This document shows, in pieces, positions 33,641 to 44,287 of a stretch of DNA of 64,000 bases. The DNA is from Bimuria novae-zelandiae CBS 107.79 (taxonomy: Eukaryota > Ascomycota > Dothideomycetes > Pleosporales > Didymosphaeriaceae), in NCBI GenBank assembly GCA_010015655.1, contig ML976775.1, positions 98,773-162,772 on the forward strand. The letters run 5' to 3'. How positions within the stretch are numbered: the stretch's first letter is position 1; every line of letters starts with the position of its first letter. The translations under genes and the position numbers were made by a program. The notes beneath the pieces are model-generated. The model had not been told where the DNA came from and searched no databases. It saw only the letters and a list, made by a program, of their open reading frames with translations.

Positions 33641-33913
33641 AATCTATTATATAAGAGTCTTTTCTTCCGCGTTTAATAAGATTTAAGTTATTTCGTAGCT
33701 TACAGACTGCGTTAAGCCACTGTAATGCCTACGGTGTAAGGTGCGTCGCGAAACTTTAAAGAAGTCTATAGCAGAATTTAGAGAAGAAAAATCTTTATTT
33801 TAAAAGGCATATAAAGCCTTCTATATTTGAATTTCGCGATTTAATTGTCTTTTTGGTGTTTGGGGAGGCATTGGTGGGGATAACGCGTGATGCATGCGCG
33901 TCGCGTGCTTTTA

Positions 33914-33956
33914 CTGGGTCAAATCTGGGGTTGGGTCAAATCTGGGGGGGGGACTC
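33914..33956 (-). repeat. Right terminal inverted repeat of the Fot1/pogo element
   Basis: Inverted copy of 32102-32144, ending in a run of nine G before ACTC and then the TA duplication at 33957-33958. Confidence 0.93.
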
Positions 33957-36900
33957 TAAACATAAACAATAAATATTTAGAAATATAGAAAATTGGTTCT
34001 TGCAGGGAGATTAGCATCCAGAAGTGTACATAACTTCTGTTGCGGGGGAGATTGATCGCAGTTGAGAATACTGTTGTAAGGATGACTCCTAAAAGGTAGC
34101 TTTGGGATTCACGTTTCCGTAATTCAACTTTTCGTGAGAGACCCGGGTAGCCGGGAGCATGGGCGTAGCGAGTGGTGCTGTACTAGGTCGCAACAAAAGC
34201 CTAGGCAAAGCGGTAAATATATGTGCGTTTGATGATGTTGTCTCACACAGTATGGGTACATTTGCTTGCCAAAGTGGTGCCTAGACTGCTCAGCGAAGAC
34301 CCAAACCTCAATATCGGGCATGTTGAAGAGTGATGAGGACGCCATAGTGGGGCAGAATGAGGCTTCCCGCACTCAAAAGAAACGTCCTGTTGTAGAGAGA
34401 GCGATCATTAGCATTCCTATGGTTAGGTAGGGAGACCTTGCACATCCAGAATGGTAGGATATTTGTGCCCCTTGCCGGTGCTTTCTCTAGCCTCACAGCC
34501 ACCCTATGAGTTTGTGCGGCCAGAATGCATAGCTAGTAATGCTCGTGGAAAGCCAAAATGCTGCATAGCCCTAAAACCCCGCTCTTGCCCGTTAATAGTC
34601 GTTCAACGTTTCGACTCTCTGGCTCGCCAACCGTCAACGGCGTTCCCAACGGAATCAACTCGCAAGAATCTAAGCAGTGCATTATTCACAGGACATCATA
34701 CATCCCTTCCTTGGGTGGGCTGTTTCACTAATCCGCTCGCTTCCAGGAGTTGAGACTGTGGGGACAAAGTCTGGCCCATTCGATCGCGTGCCGGACGGTA
34801 CCTGAAGATCTCCCGAGGTCCGCAACCGTGTCGCCCATTACCCAATCACCAGGAATGGAATCCGTTACCTAAAGGCAGTGTCGGTACTGCTGAGGTGTCA
34901 AAACGGGTCTGTTGCCCGATGATCGAACCGTGGTTCTCTGGATGCAGAAAGCCGAGGAAGACGGAGACAGCGAAACGGAGGTGGTGGCAAGCACGGCTCC
35001 GACACCCGATGGCCCCAACCATGTATTGTGTTGAGTCGGTTTGCCCAATATGGTACACGAAAATTAATACAAATCGAATGGCGCAGAAAGCTAGACGTGC
35101 TGATGGTGAACATCTGAGCATGTCCTCGGGCATGACTCATAAAGTGGAACCATGAAAAATGGACTTTCCGTGGTGTGAAACTTTGCACTAGAGACGATGA
35201 TGAGGGAATGGCGAGAAAAAGCTGACGAAAAGTCCGACTAGTAGTTCTGCTCTTGCTGAACTGAACGGTCGCCATCCCACTCTTCGCAACGTGTAGCTGA
35301 GCCTCGCTGATCTAGAAGAGATCCCACCATGATAGTCTTTACATATGTACGATTGATGCTAGGGGAACCAAGACAAGATCTAAAGGGCAGATATAGTCAA
35401 ACGGTTGCTCGATCAGAGATGTCCGGCGCGCTGCATATACGGACGAGCGGCAGAAGGAGAAAAAACCTGCAAGCGAAATAGCGAAAAATAAGCCTGTCCG
35501 TCACAGTTTGCAGAGTGTTGTGAACACTAGGGCTACGGAGCTGGGCACGACTGCTTGCACGTGATGGCGTGAGAACCGAAGGTATCTGGCATCCGCGGGT
35601 TAGAGTATAATAGAGTAAGAATGCATAATTGAAAAATACATGTCGATTAAGTCGAACAACTCGCCTCGTGCTACCTTTGCACGAGGGCAAATTACCAGGG
35701 GAGCGCATCATCGATAAGTGTTCATACCATGCCCGCAGTAGCACAGTTGTATCCCATCCATAGAGTAGAGGTCCAATCGAGAATTCTGCCTCCATCGCGC
35801 TCTGCGATGGGTCAACAACATGCAACGCGTCAGCTTCGTGCTTATCTCCAACATCAGTTTTGTAGATCCCCCGTAAGTTGCCACGACCCACCAGTGCTTG
35901 TGCTTTGATCCTCAGGCTCAGCGCATACATGCTGCCTGGCCCACGAGCTTGTCACACCGGCGTATCGGGGCGAACGAGTAAGGAGAAGTAGATTCGCGGG
36001 TTGGCGACGGGAGATCTTCGACGAGGCCACGTCGTCGATGGTTTGCACTACGGCTAATGTCGCCATGCGTATAGAACCTGGCGGATCAGCACCAAGGTAC
36101 AGCAGCTTGCGCGTCATCTGTACGCGCCCAGCAATCCAAGGAGCTGGTCGTGACGGATGATGGCCGCTTAATGCGCACTCTATGGCGTGATGGCCTGGAG
36201 ATCATGATTTCACTCCTCGTCAGACCTGACATCCCAACACCTGGGCAGTGTCTCGCCACGATCACGTGTGATAAGCTGATAACCTCTGCAGTCCCTTGCA
36301 AAATCCCACATTACCAACACGTTGAACATGCAGAAGCCGCATAACGTACAATGCAGAGAGAGCTTCGGCAGTTTCTTCCTCATTAGTGCCCGTCAACACA
36401 CTCCCCAGCATGACTTTCTTTGCGAATCTCGAATTTCTGTCCGCATCGACAGAATTCCTGGCCCCACACCTAAAGCGGGGTAACCGCCGGGAATAGACCA
36501 CTTCATCCCTGCAATAAGTTCGAACATCGAATTTTGCGAAAGCGATGCGCATGCACTTTTCGATAATTCCATTGTGTCCGTTTGCGGGAGGCGGGCTAGA
36601 CTACGTCGATGTTTCAACGCGATTGCAAATGTCTCGCTGCTGCATAGAGGCGTTGATGCAGTGAGACGAGGCAGTTTGGGCTGCGGTTGGGCCTTGCATA
36701 TGCGAGCCCGACGCACTAATTGTTGTACTGCAAAATGTTTTGCTTCTGCCTCGTGAGCAAGAGAAGCGCTGTAGCAGAACGCTAACCAGTGTACAACCCC
36801 TCCGATAATCCTCGGCAGCCATGGCGATCGTGCATTTGCGGCCGTTGAAATGAAACTAGACCCGCTAGTCATCTTTACGTACCCCGCAAACACGGACTCT

Positions 36901-37366
36901 GAGCAAATTCCGGCTTTCATGGTTACATGGAGGGGACTTGGTTGGACGACCGTGAACGGGTATTATTATTCGTTGGTATCATCAAAAAGCAGGACTCGAA
37001 GCGAATGCGCAGAGGGCCTACCTCGCGCCAAGTTTGCTCAAACAACCCATCCCTCCCATCTACCGATAACCTTTCTTCTTCCTCCAGGCCGTCCCGGTGA
37101 CAGCTAGCCTCCCAAATCCCTCGGTAACCTTCCAGCCTCCCTACTAATGTACACCCAGCTGGCGCAGATAGTGGAGCCAGATCTGGCTCTGTAAATAGAT
37201 ATACGCTCGTCGCTTGAGAAGAGATATCCGCCCGCCCGGTGGTATGCATATGCTTTTAGCATGTTGGGTAGAAACACGCTTGTAACGCCGGTGGGTAGCG
37301 AGTAGTCGTGAACTCGCAATATGCTTTGACTTTTTTCGATCCGTGGAAATCAGGGTCCATGGGCGA
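33957..37366. other. Gene-poor region right of the transposon
   Basis: 3.4 kb without a supported gene. Frames at 34898-35275, 35397-35930 and 36393-36920 lack motifs, plausible starts or splice joins. Base composition is ordinary, so this is not an AT-rich RIP block. Confidence 0.5.
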
Positions 37367-37822
37367 TCATCCCGCACAGTAGCCCGTCATCCTTGCGCAG
37401 TGGTTGCAATAGTAGAGATTGGTGCCGAACTGCACCATACCGCCGATGGACTCGCGCCGGCAACGACTGCAGCAGAGCGTGGACGGACTGGCGAGACCTG
37501 AGTGGAAGCTAGATGTCGAACTGGAGGCGCTAGACGGAGACGTGGACACAGGCTGCAGTGGCTGCGCAGTCGGCCTGGTGCTATTGTGTGCTGCGCCCGT
37601 TTGCAGTTGGAGAAGTGAAGAAGCCTTAGCAGGTGCTGCCATGTGGTGCTCTGGAGAAAGTGGCCGTAATGCAAGCAGAGGATGATACGGATCCGAGGGA
37701 GTCTCTGGACAGTAGCCCGTCAAGGGCGTGGTACTCGGCGTCTCGGTGGAGAAGTGTGTTGATGAAACGGGAAGCGAGAAGTAGCAGGTAGGTGGTGAGT
37801 GGGTGGGTTCGTAGGTCCTCAT
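37367..37822 (-). CDS. Hypothetical Ser/Thr/Pro-rich protein with C-terminal double CxxC
   Basis: Single frame from ATG 37822 (MRTYEPTHSPPTCYFSLP) to TGA 37367, 151 aa. The middle is Ser/Thr/Pro-rich. The end carries CCSRCRRES, then GGMVQFGTNLYYCNHCARMTGYC, a pair of CxxC motifs spaced like a zinc ribbon. This compact C-terminal motif looks conserved rather than random. The frame is open upstream to another ATG at 38008, which would add a Cys/Trp-rich segment (VWRCICVQC); I prefer the shorter start. Probably an intracellular zinc-binding protein; no function known to me. Confidence 0.55.
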   Translation of the reverse strand: MRTYEPTHSPPTCYFSLPVSSTHFSTETPSTTPLTGYCPETPSDPYHPLLALRPLSPEHHMAAPAKASSLLQLQTGAAHNSTRPTAQPLQPVSTSPSSASSSTSSFHSGLASPSTLCCSRCRRESIGGMVQFGTNLYYCNHCARMTGYCAG

Positions 37823-39878
37823 GTTATGTAGAGGTGCTTGGTTCGATGCAGGCAGTGTGTTCCATCTGAAAGTGGTTGCGGGATTTGGCCGCCCAAGATG
37901 CGGGCAGACACGAATATTATACCAGGTGGCACACGCTCGCATCTCGATGGGAAAACACTGGACGCATATGCATCGCCATACTGTGAAATCGGTCCAATCA
38001 GCACGCATGGAGACATCGGGATTGGCAACGTTGGCAGCCTGTCCGGCGTGCTGGGAATGCGGCGAGTGACTCAATGTCACAGCATCGGGTCGATGAGCTA
38101 GATCTCTCGATGCACATAGACTTTTGAATCCATCTTACCGTATTATATTTCTTTATTGATTGGCCAGCACAGTTGGAAGCTTTCGTTTCGGCTCCGCAGG
38201 TAAGCAAAGCCGAGCGGCGTATACTCTGTAGTGGGCTCCGTGTTCCGAAGGCTGAGCCACTCGCTCCTCCAGATTACGCCACAGCCAGATCTCGGCGGAC
38301 AATCCCACTCGAACAGCGAGATCTTTTAAGGGAGTGCATCTAGAGATCGATACTTCAAAGCATATGTCACTCACCTTGTGTCCGCGGGTGTTGCGGAGCG
38401 CTGCGGAGCGCTGCCCACCAAGTCCAGTCACACTACACAGCGTGTGATGCCTCAACTGAGACTCATCAGACCGCGCCCCTGCTGCTTGCGCAACCTTCTG
38501 CGGAACGCGCTGCAGGGACGCGCATCAGATAGAGGATTCGCCAAGCACTGTACGTTACTCCAGCGACCCTTCAATGCTGAAGCCCGACCTCTGCTCCACC
38601 CGACCACAGCCACACCGGAAGCATGCGGCATCTTTGAACATTGCAGATGTCAGCATATGTTCTGCATCGATTATGCAGAGTATGGTAGGTTGCTGATTGA
38701 CAGTTCTCGATAATCAGCCTGCTATCGCCTCGCGTGTTGAATCAGCGGGCCGAACTGTGGGGGAGTGTAGACCAGACTGCTGCCTGTGCGACCGTTTCGC
38801 AACAAAGAGCGCCCAGACCCAAGGCTCACTCAACGAGCAAACAGCAAATATCAAATAGCCATTCGCCATTTGTCCTGTACAACAAACGCTGTATGTTTCC
38901 AGACAGTATATCTACTATCGCCCTCCGCGCTTCGCAAAACATCTACATACAAGCCGTAACAGCGGCCAAGCATTCTAAGGTTCGGGGCCGTCCATGTGAC
39001 TCTGAGCACAAGTAATCCGCATCCGACGTGCCCGTGAAAGCGTGTAATCATTCGAATGTGGGAGAACTGCTATTCCAGCGGGGTGGGCCGTTACGGTGGC
39101 ATTGCTTGCTCAAACACTGCAACGCCGGTGCAAGGCTGCTGTAACTGACACTTCGGAAGCATTGGCGGCAATTAGGTTGGCGCAGACGAACGAGAGGCCG
39201 ACGAACGGTCACAGGGTCCAACGCCACGGTGCACGGATTTGCGGAGGCAGGCAAGACTCCGATGTTCAAACGGACCAACTGTTATGACTTGACTGGGGGA
39301 TGCGGCACTTGTATCATGAGGCAACTCAGAGTATCAAGGGAACCCCATCGCAGCGTACCAAGTTAGCCCACGGACATATTGGTAAGCTTTGAGCTTTTAG
39401 ATACTGGGAACCTGAAGCGGGTCAGTCACGTGAATTTCGTCATCCCGCCCCAAGGCTTCGTCCGATCTCTGCCCGTCCCTACGGTCAATCAGCTGGGGTG
39501 GTCATGCGCAGTTTATGAGGAGCTGCCGCGTCTCTGATGGGGAACTATATAAAGAGGCACCTGCTCGTACTGTCCTGCATCCTGAAAGCCACGCTGCCAA
39601 AAAGGGCGCGCATGCAGCGGCAGGCGGCAAGGTGGTGCGACGATGACCCAAAGTCGCAGGTCGGCGACATGATCCGATGTGCTTTCACCTATCGTAGCCG
39701 GCTCGCAGTCGGTGCGTCATAAAGCTGCACAACCCCCGCGAGTTTCTTGTCGCGTCTATATCTTTCTCTCACAGGCGAACGCGGCCCCGCTATCGCTCTG
39801 CTGGTACCTGCCCCTCCCCGCCGTACATCGTTTCTGCAGTCCAACACAACCCTTCAGTGAACTTCACAATCTTGCGTT
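37823..39878. other. Intergenic; upstream region of 6-phosphogluconolactonase
   Basis: No supported gene in 2 kb. TATATAAA occurs at 39546-39553, 325 bp before the next start codon, and TCACGTGA at 39426-39433. Region 39730-39880 is pyrimidine-rich, as in fungal 5' untranslated regions. Confidence 0.45.
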
Positions 39879-40784
39879 ATGGGTAAACCTCCGAATGTAC
39901 GTGATTCGTCGGAGAGCAGTGAATGTCCACCATACGCTGACTTTGCTTTGTGCAGCTGTACGCGTTCCAGAACGTGGAAGAACTGGCCCCGAGCCTTCGC
40001 GCCTAGTACGCCACACCCCACGCAGCACAATTTCTTTAGCTGACTATCGGTCTTTGCTTCCAGCGTGCTAGAAGCACAGAACGCCGCAATCAGCCGGCAC
40101 GGCGTTTTCCGTGTCGCGGTATCTGGCGGAAGTCTGCCAAAGGTCTTGGGTCAAGCTCTTCTCAAAGAGACCAATGGCGAAGGCAAGGTCCAGTTTGACA
40201 AGTGGGAAATGTTCTACGCGGATGAGCGGCTCGTGCCTCTCGACCACGAAGACAGCAATCACCGTCTGGTGAAGGCGGAACTTCTGGATAAGATACCTGC
40301 GGAGCTCGGGCAGCCAAAGGTTTTCACAATCGACGTCAAGTATTTGGACGACCCGCAGGAGCTGGCAGATCAGTACGAGCAGACACTCGTCAGCGTCTTT
40401 GCGGCACGCGACAGCGTAAGACTGCCCATGTTCGACCTGCTGCTTCTTGGATGCGGGCCTGATGGCCATACCTGCAGCTTGTTCCCCGGCTCCCCTCTTC
40501 TGCGCGAAACCGAGGCTTGGATTCTTAAGATTGAGGACTCGCCGAAGCCGCCGCCGAAACGCATCACTCTTTCGCTACCAGTCGTTACGCACGGCATCAA
40601 AATCGCCTTTGTCGCCACCGGTGGGGGAAAGAAGGACATCATGAAGGAGATATTTGACAAGGACGACGGGCGAGAGCTACCTTGCGGACTTGTCAACGCA
40701 CAAGCGCAAGAGAGGGTCAGTTGGTTTGTGGACTACCCAGCCATCGAGGGAGTGTCTTTCCCCGCCCGTCGGGGCAGCCTGTAG
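39879..40784 (+). CDS. 6-phosphogluconolactonase (SOL family)
   Basis: Exons 39879-39896, 39956-40005, 40064-40784 (262 aa). Introns (59 and 58 nt) start GTACGT and GTACGC, with CTGAC branch sites and GTGCAG/TTCCAG ends. Splicing gives MGKPPN|LYAFQNVEELAPSLRA|YVLEAQNAAISRHG. Family motifs: FRVAVSGGSLPK, MFYADERLVPLDHEDSN, FDLLLLGCGPDGHTCSLFPG and RITLSLPVV. The enzyme hydrolyses 6-phosphogluconolactone to 6-phosphogluconate in the oxidative pentose phosphate pathway, in the cytosol, sustaining NADPH supply. The catalytic-site residues of the GCGPDGHT loop are intact. The first two exons are very short, so automated calls may miss the true N-terminus. Confidence 0.94.
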
Positions 40785-41018
40785 GGGTTGACAGTCTCTA
40801 AGAAAGGCAGATGCGAGGTCGCTTTTAGGAAAGGAAGATTTCGACGTGTCTGTCGGTCTCTGGTTCCGCTCCGTACTATTCCTCACGGCGGTCGCTCTGA
40901 GCGTCTTCAGAGAAGCATGCAGCTCTCTGTGTGCCTACTGAAGGCGGGATAGGTCACTAGAATAGATACTTAAACTTCAGTTCGCTTGTACCGCAATCTT
41001 TGCGGATGTTTGCGATGT

Positions 41019-41164
41019 CTCTCACGTAAAATTGAAAGCTGGCTATACAATACTACGTTAACAACCAAAGTTTAGCCTTTGTATTATCTATCCTAGGGTT
41101 ACTTATTATGTTTTCCTGCTATAAAGTCTAGCCTTTATAACCCACTTCTACCTTTACGCGAGAG
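41019..41164. mobile_element. Short inverted-repeat element, copy 1 (MITE-like)
   Basis: 146 bp beginning CTCTCACGTAAA and ending TTTACGCGAGAG, so its ends are inverted repeats of about 27 bp with mismatches. It aligns along its length with 61494-61630. GATGT directly flanks it on both sides (41014-41018 and 41165-41169). There is no coding potential. It sits between the 6-phosphogluconolactonase stop and the next start, within a likely promoter. Confidence 0.75.
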
Positions 41165-41293
41165 GATGTGCCTCTGGGTTAGCTTAGTGTTTAGTCAGCA
41201 CCGATAAGATAGGAGCTGGCTCCATTGCCAATGTTTACTTGCGCATCACTCACCAGTTCCGACCGCTGTCAACCAGTTCACACTGCAATTGCA

Positions 41294-43022
41294 ATGCCGA
41301 TACCGTCGCTGAGCCCGGCAACGACATCGCGCAGTCAGCTCCACAGAACCCAAAGTATCTCCACCCGGTCAGAAGTACTGTTACATCCCCGTGCTGTTGC
41401 TTTCAATGTACTGACTACTGACACGGCAACAGCGTCTCGGAGAACCCGGCCCGGATGAGCACGGTGGCGGCGCCACTGCATCGAACCCACTACGCAAGCA
41501 CTCCGACTCCCAGATCCCCCCACACGAACAAGCAAGCGGCGATGTAGCGAAGAAGCGGAGCTTCCTGCCTCAGCGGGGGCTGCCAAAGCCCATAGGGAGA
41601 GCCGTTGGCGCAGCTGAACCGGGAGCCTCGAGGACTAGGCAAGAGATTGTAAACTCCAAGCAAGCGGCCAGTAGCATGCCGCCACCTCAAGCCCGTCCTC
41701 GACCACGATCACTATACCAGACCCGGGGCAAAGAGCAAGTTACAGCCGTAGGAACAGCTGGCGTCGCGGATTCGCCCGATACTATAACCAGGGCACCGAT
41801 TTCGGCAGGGCTGAGCCGAACTCAGTCGTTGAGACAGCCGGGCTTTCCTTCACAAGCATCACCAGCAGCCACGCGCCGCATTCACACACGCACGCAATCA
41901 ACAAGCACGGCAATCGATGCTCGTAAAGAGACCACGGAAGTCGATCATCCTATTCGTCGCACAGAAAGGCCGAAGTCCCTAGTAGCGGCACCCACGCATA
42001 CGAGGCCGTCTGGCAGCGTCTCTACAGAAGCTGCCAGTGGTGTCGCCCGGAGTATTGCTCGACTTGACTCGATCCAACGATCCGCGAGCACGCGTTCGAA
42101 GGCCACTATACCGCATGGTCGCGCAACATCCAGCACTTTGGACGGATCTGGACCTAATTCACAATCGAGTGACGGACGTGAGGGTCTCAAACAAGAGCCG
42201 AAAAGGTCCGCTCGGCCTGCATTCTCCACTCTGCAACAACATTTCACCCCCAGGAAAGCGGGAAAGGCACCAACGTCCGCGTTTCTCCACGCGCCAGAAC
42301 CGACAAATCATGTTTTTCCACCAGAGATCATCTCTCTCCAAAACGAGCTTCTACAACTGCATCTGTTGCATGAGTCGTCGGCACTGACAAACAAGCAGTG
42401 GGAATCGAGCGCCCATAAGGCGTTGCAAATGAAGTTCGACGAAGTCGCAAGTCTCAATGAGCTCATGCAGGAGAAGGAACGTTATGGACAGGAGCAGAAA
42501 AATCTCCTTGCCCTGCGTGACTGGAGTGGGTCAAATTCTCTATCCGGGTTGGTAGAGTATATCCAAGCTCTTTCCGGCCCTCTGCATGAGCTTCCATCAT
42601 TATTAGACCCTGGTGGTCGGTTCTTCCATCTTGTCGAAGCATACGGGATGTGGTTTTTGAGGGTGGATGAAGTATGGTCGGGACGCAGAGAACCTCCTGC
42701 GCAAAGAAGTGTAATGCACTCTCTTGAAGGGTTAGGCGATTCGTGGAGAGGCGAACATGCGGCAATGACTCGGAAGCTGACTGCTTTTGCACGTCATCTG
42801 GACGGTCTACCTCCAACGGTGAAAGGTTCCAGCATTGCGCATATTGTCTCAAGGTGCCAGTCTCTAGTTGATGGTTTGTTGAGCGAGCTGCAGGTCATGC
42901 AGGTTACTGAAGCTGTGGTTGTAGCTAGAGAGAAGCGATGGGTGGAGGGGCGGCTCCGAAACATTGCTCAAGATGTTGAAGTACAACCGGAGGCAGACGA
43001 GGAGGCCTGGCGTCTATACTAA
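41294..43022 (+). CDS. Hypothetical protein, disordered N-terminus and helical C-terminus
   Basis: Exons 41294-41374 and 41433-43022 (556 aa). The intron 41375-41432 begins GTACTG, has TACTGAC near its end and finishes AACAG; splicing joins ISTRSE to RLGEPGPDEHG in phase. The first 240 residues are Ser/Pro/Arg/Thr-rich and probably disordered. After FSTLQQHFTPRKAGKAP the chain becomes helical and charged (PPEIISLQNELLQLHLLHES, QMKFDEVASLNELMQEKERYG) and then ordered (LVEYIQALSGPLHELPSLLDPGGRFFHLVEAYGMWFLRVDEVW). The FTPRKAGK segment could be a phosphorylation or microtubule-type site, and the arrangement recalls kinetochore or spindle scaffolds, but I do not recognise the family. An earlier ATG exists at 41231 in the same frame. 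Confidence 0.75.
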
Positions 43023-44287
43023 GATCCCACGACTGGTTCTCGCGCAACTGTCTTGCCTGTGTTGTGAGTCTGAAAGTACCTAAGTAAACATCACATTATG
43101 TTGGGATTTCCAATGTTCCAGGCTTTGCTGACAAGTGTCGGATTTCGTGCAATCCCAAACTCTAGGGTGACACAGGAGAGGTGCGTGCACGTAGGAAAGA
43201 CTACGAATTTGGAAGCCAGACTCTATCATGTTGTGCCAATCACACCTGCAAACCACTGTGTACAGCCTCATCTGACAGTCGGACATGTCACGGAGGGAGC
43301 CGCCGCGTCCGCACCATCATCACAGTGTTTCATTTCTCGCATCTTACCGCGTGGATAGATTCTAGGAATGCCCGGGCTGCTAGCACTGAGACATGGCGTA
43401 ATCTTCCGGACTGATGTGCCGTGCCTCTGGCAAGTTGCCGGCTCGGCAACGCCCACCATTTTTGACCCACACGCCATGATGTTGCGACAGCCATCGTGTG
43501 GCTCTGACATCAGATCTCTTAGTAATCACACTAACCCAAAGGGCTGCTAGACTATCTTACAAAGCCTTGTAGATTATTCTTGTAAGCAGGAATCACTATG
43601 GCGACGATTCTCCGTGCTGCTCATACGCTGCTGCTTTGCACGTGCACAGCGCTGCATTTATCTTTTTACGAAGAAGCGCTCTTTCACAATGGCACCGTTC
43701 AAGTCCAGCGCTCGGATCCCTGCAGAGCTGCGTCACTCCTGAACTTTTCTTGCCAACTCGCTCAGTCCTTCGTCGCCTTGCAGTTGACATTCATCAATCC
43801 AGTTCGCCGCAGGACAAATCTTTCGGGCCTGAAAATAGGGTGCCAGTGCGGCCTTGTTGATATTAATTGGAACAAATTTGAACTTTCCGCCATCTGATTT
43901 TATCTCCGAGGTACGCACAGCAGCTGCCCGAAGTATCTCACGGCATCCGTTGCACACGTAATAGTTTTGCGGTCAGATCAAGGATCTCGCCATGCCATCG
44001 AGTGAGTGCGTACTTCTACGGTCCTACCCTAGGCTAGCATGCGTGCCTAACTCTTGCAGTCTGGAATAATCATCATTGCCAAGCTCCAGAGGATTGACAC
44101 GCACTCCACTCACAAGCGCCTTACTAATCATCTAGCATTGCCGTACTCAATACTTTCCGGCCATGACAGTTTGACCTAGTAGAGATTGCTGACTTGGACT
44201 GGATTACTCTTCGCGAAACGTATAGCGCATAGATCCGATTGTCTCTACTTTTGAAGGGCCTCTACTTTTGAAGGGCCAATCCCACAC
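43023..44287. other. Intergenic, no supported gene
   Basis: A 99-codon plus-strand frame at 43598 begins with a hydrophobic, cysteine-containing stretch but lacks a convincing signal-peptide layout. Near the right end, 17-bp units lie in tandem at 44244-44277. Confidence 0.45.
44244..44277. repeat. Tandem pair of 17-bp units
   Basis: TCTACTTTTGAAGGGCC occurs twice back to back, ending 11 bases before the ATG at 44288, so it lies in the leader of the next gene. Confidence 0.75.

Larger units (their letters stand above)
32102..33956 (-). mobile_element. Fot1/pogo-type Tc1-mariner transposon, RIP-mutated
   Basis: A 1,855-bp element is bounded by 43-bp terminal inverted repeats (32102-32144 and 33914-33956) that differ at one base, and flanked by TA on both sides, the Tc1/mariner target duplication. 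Each repeat starts GAGTC, has a C run and carries the motif CCCAGATTTGACCCA twice. The interior is AT-rich and broken by stops, but the minus strand still reads as a Fot1/pogo transposase. Length resembles the Molly and Pixie elements of Parastagonospora (recalled, not checked). The perfect ends with a decayed middle suggest mutation by RIP rather than age alone. Confidence 0.93.

Noticed and set aside
43598..43897. 99-codon plus-strand frame with possible signal peptide
   Set aside because: Hydrophobic start with cysteines, but the rest is not protein-like and there is no second line of evidence.
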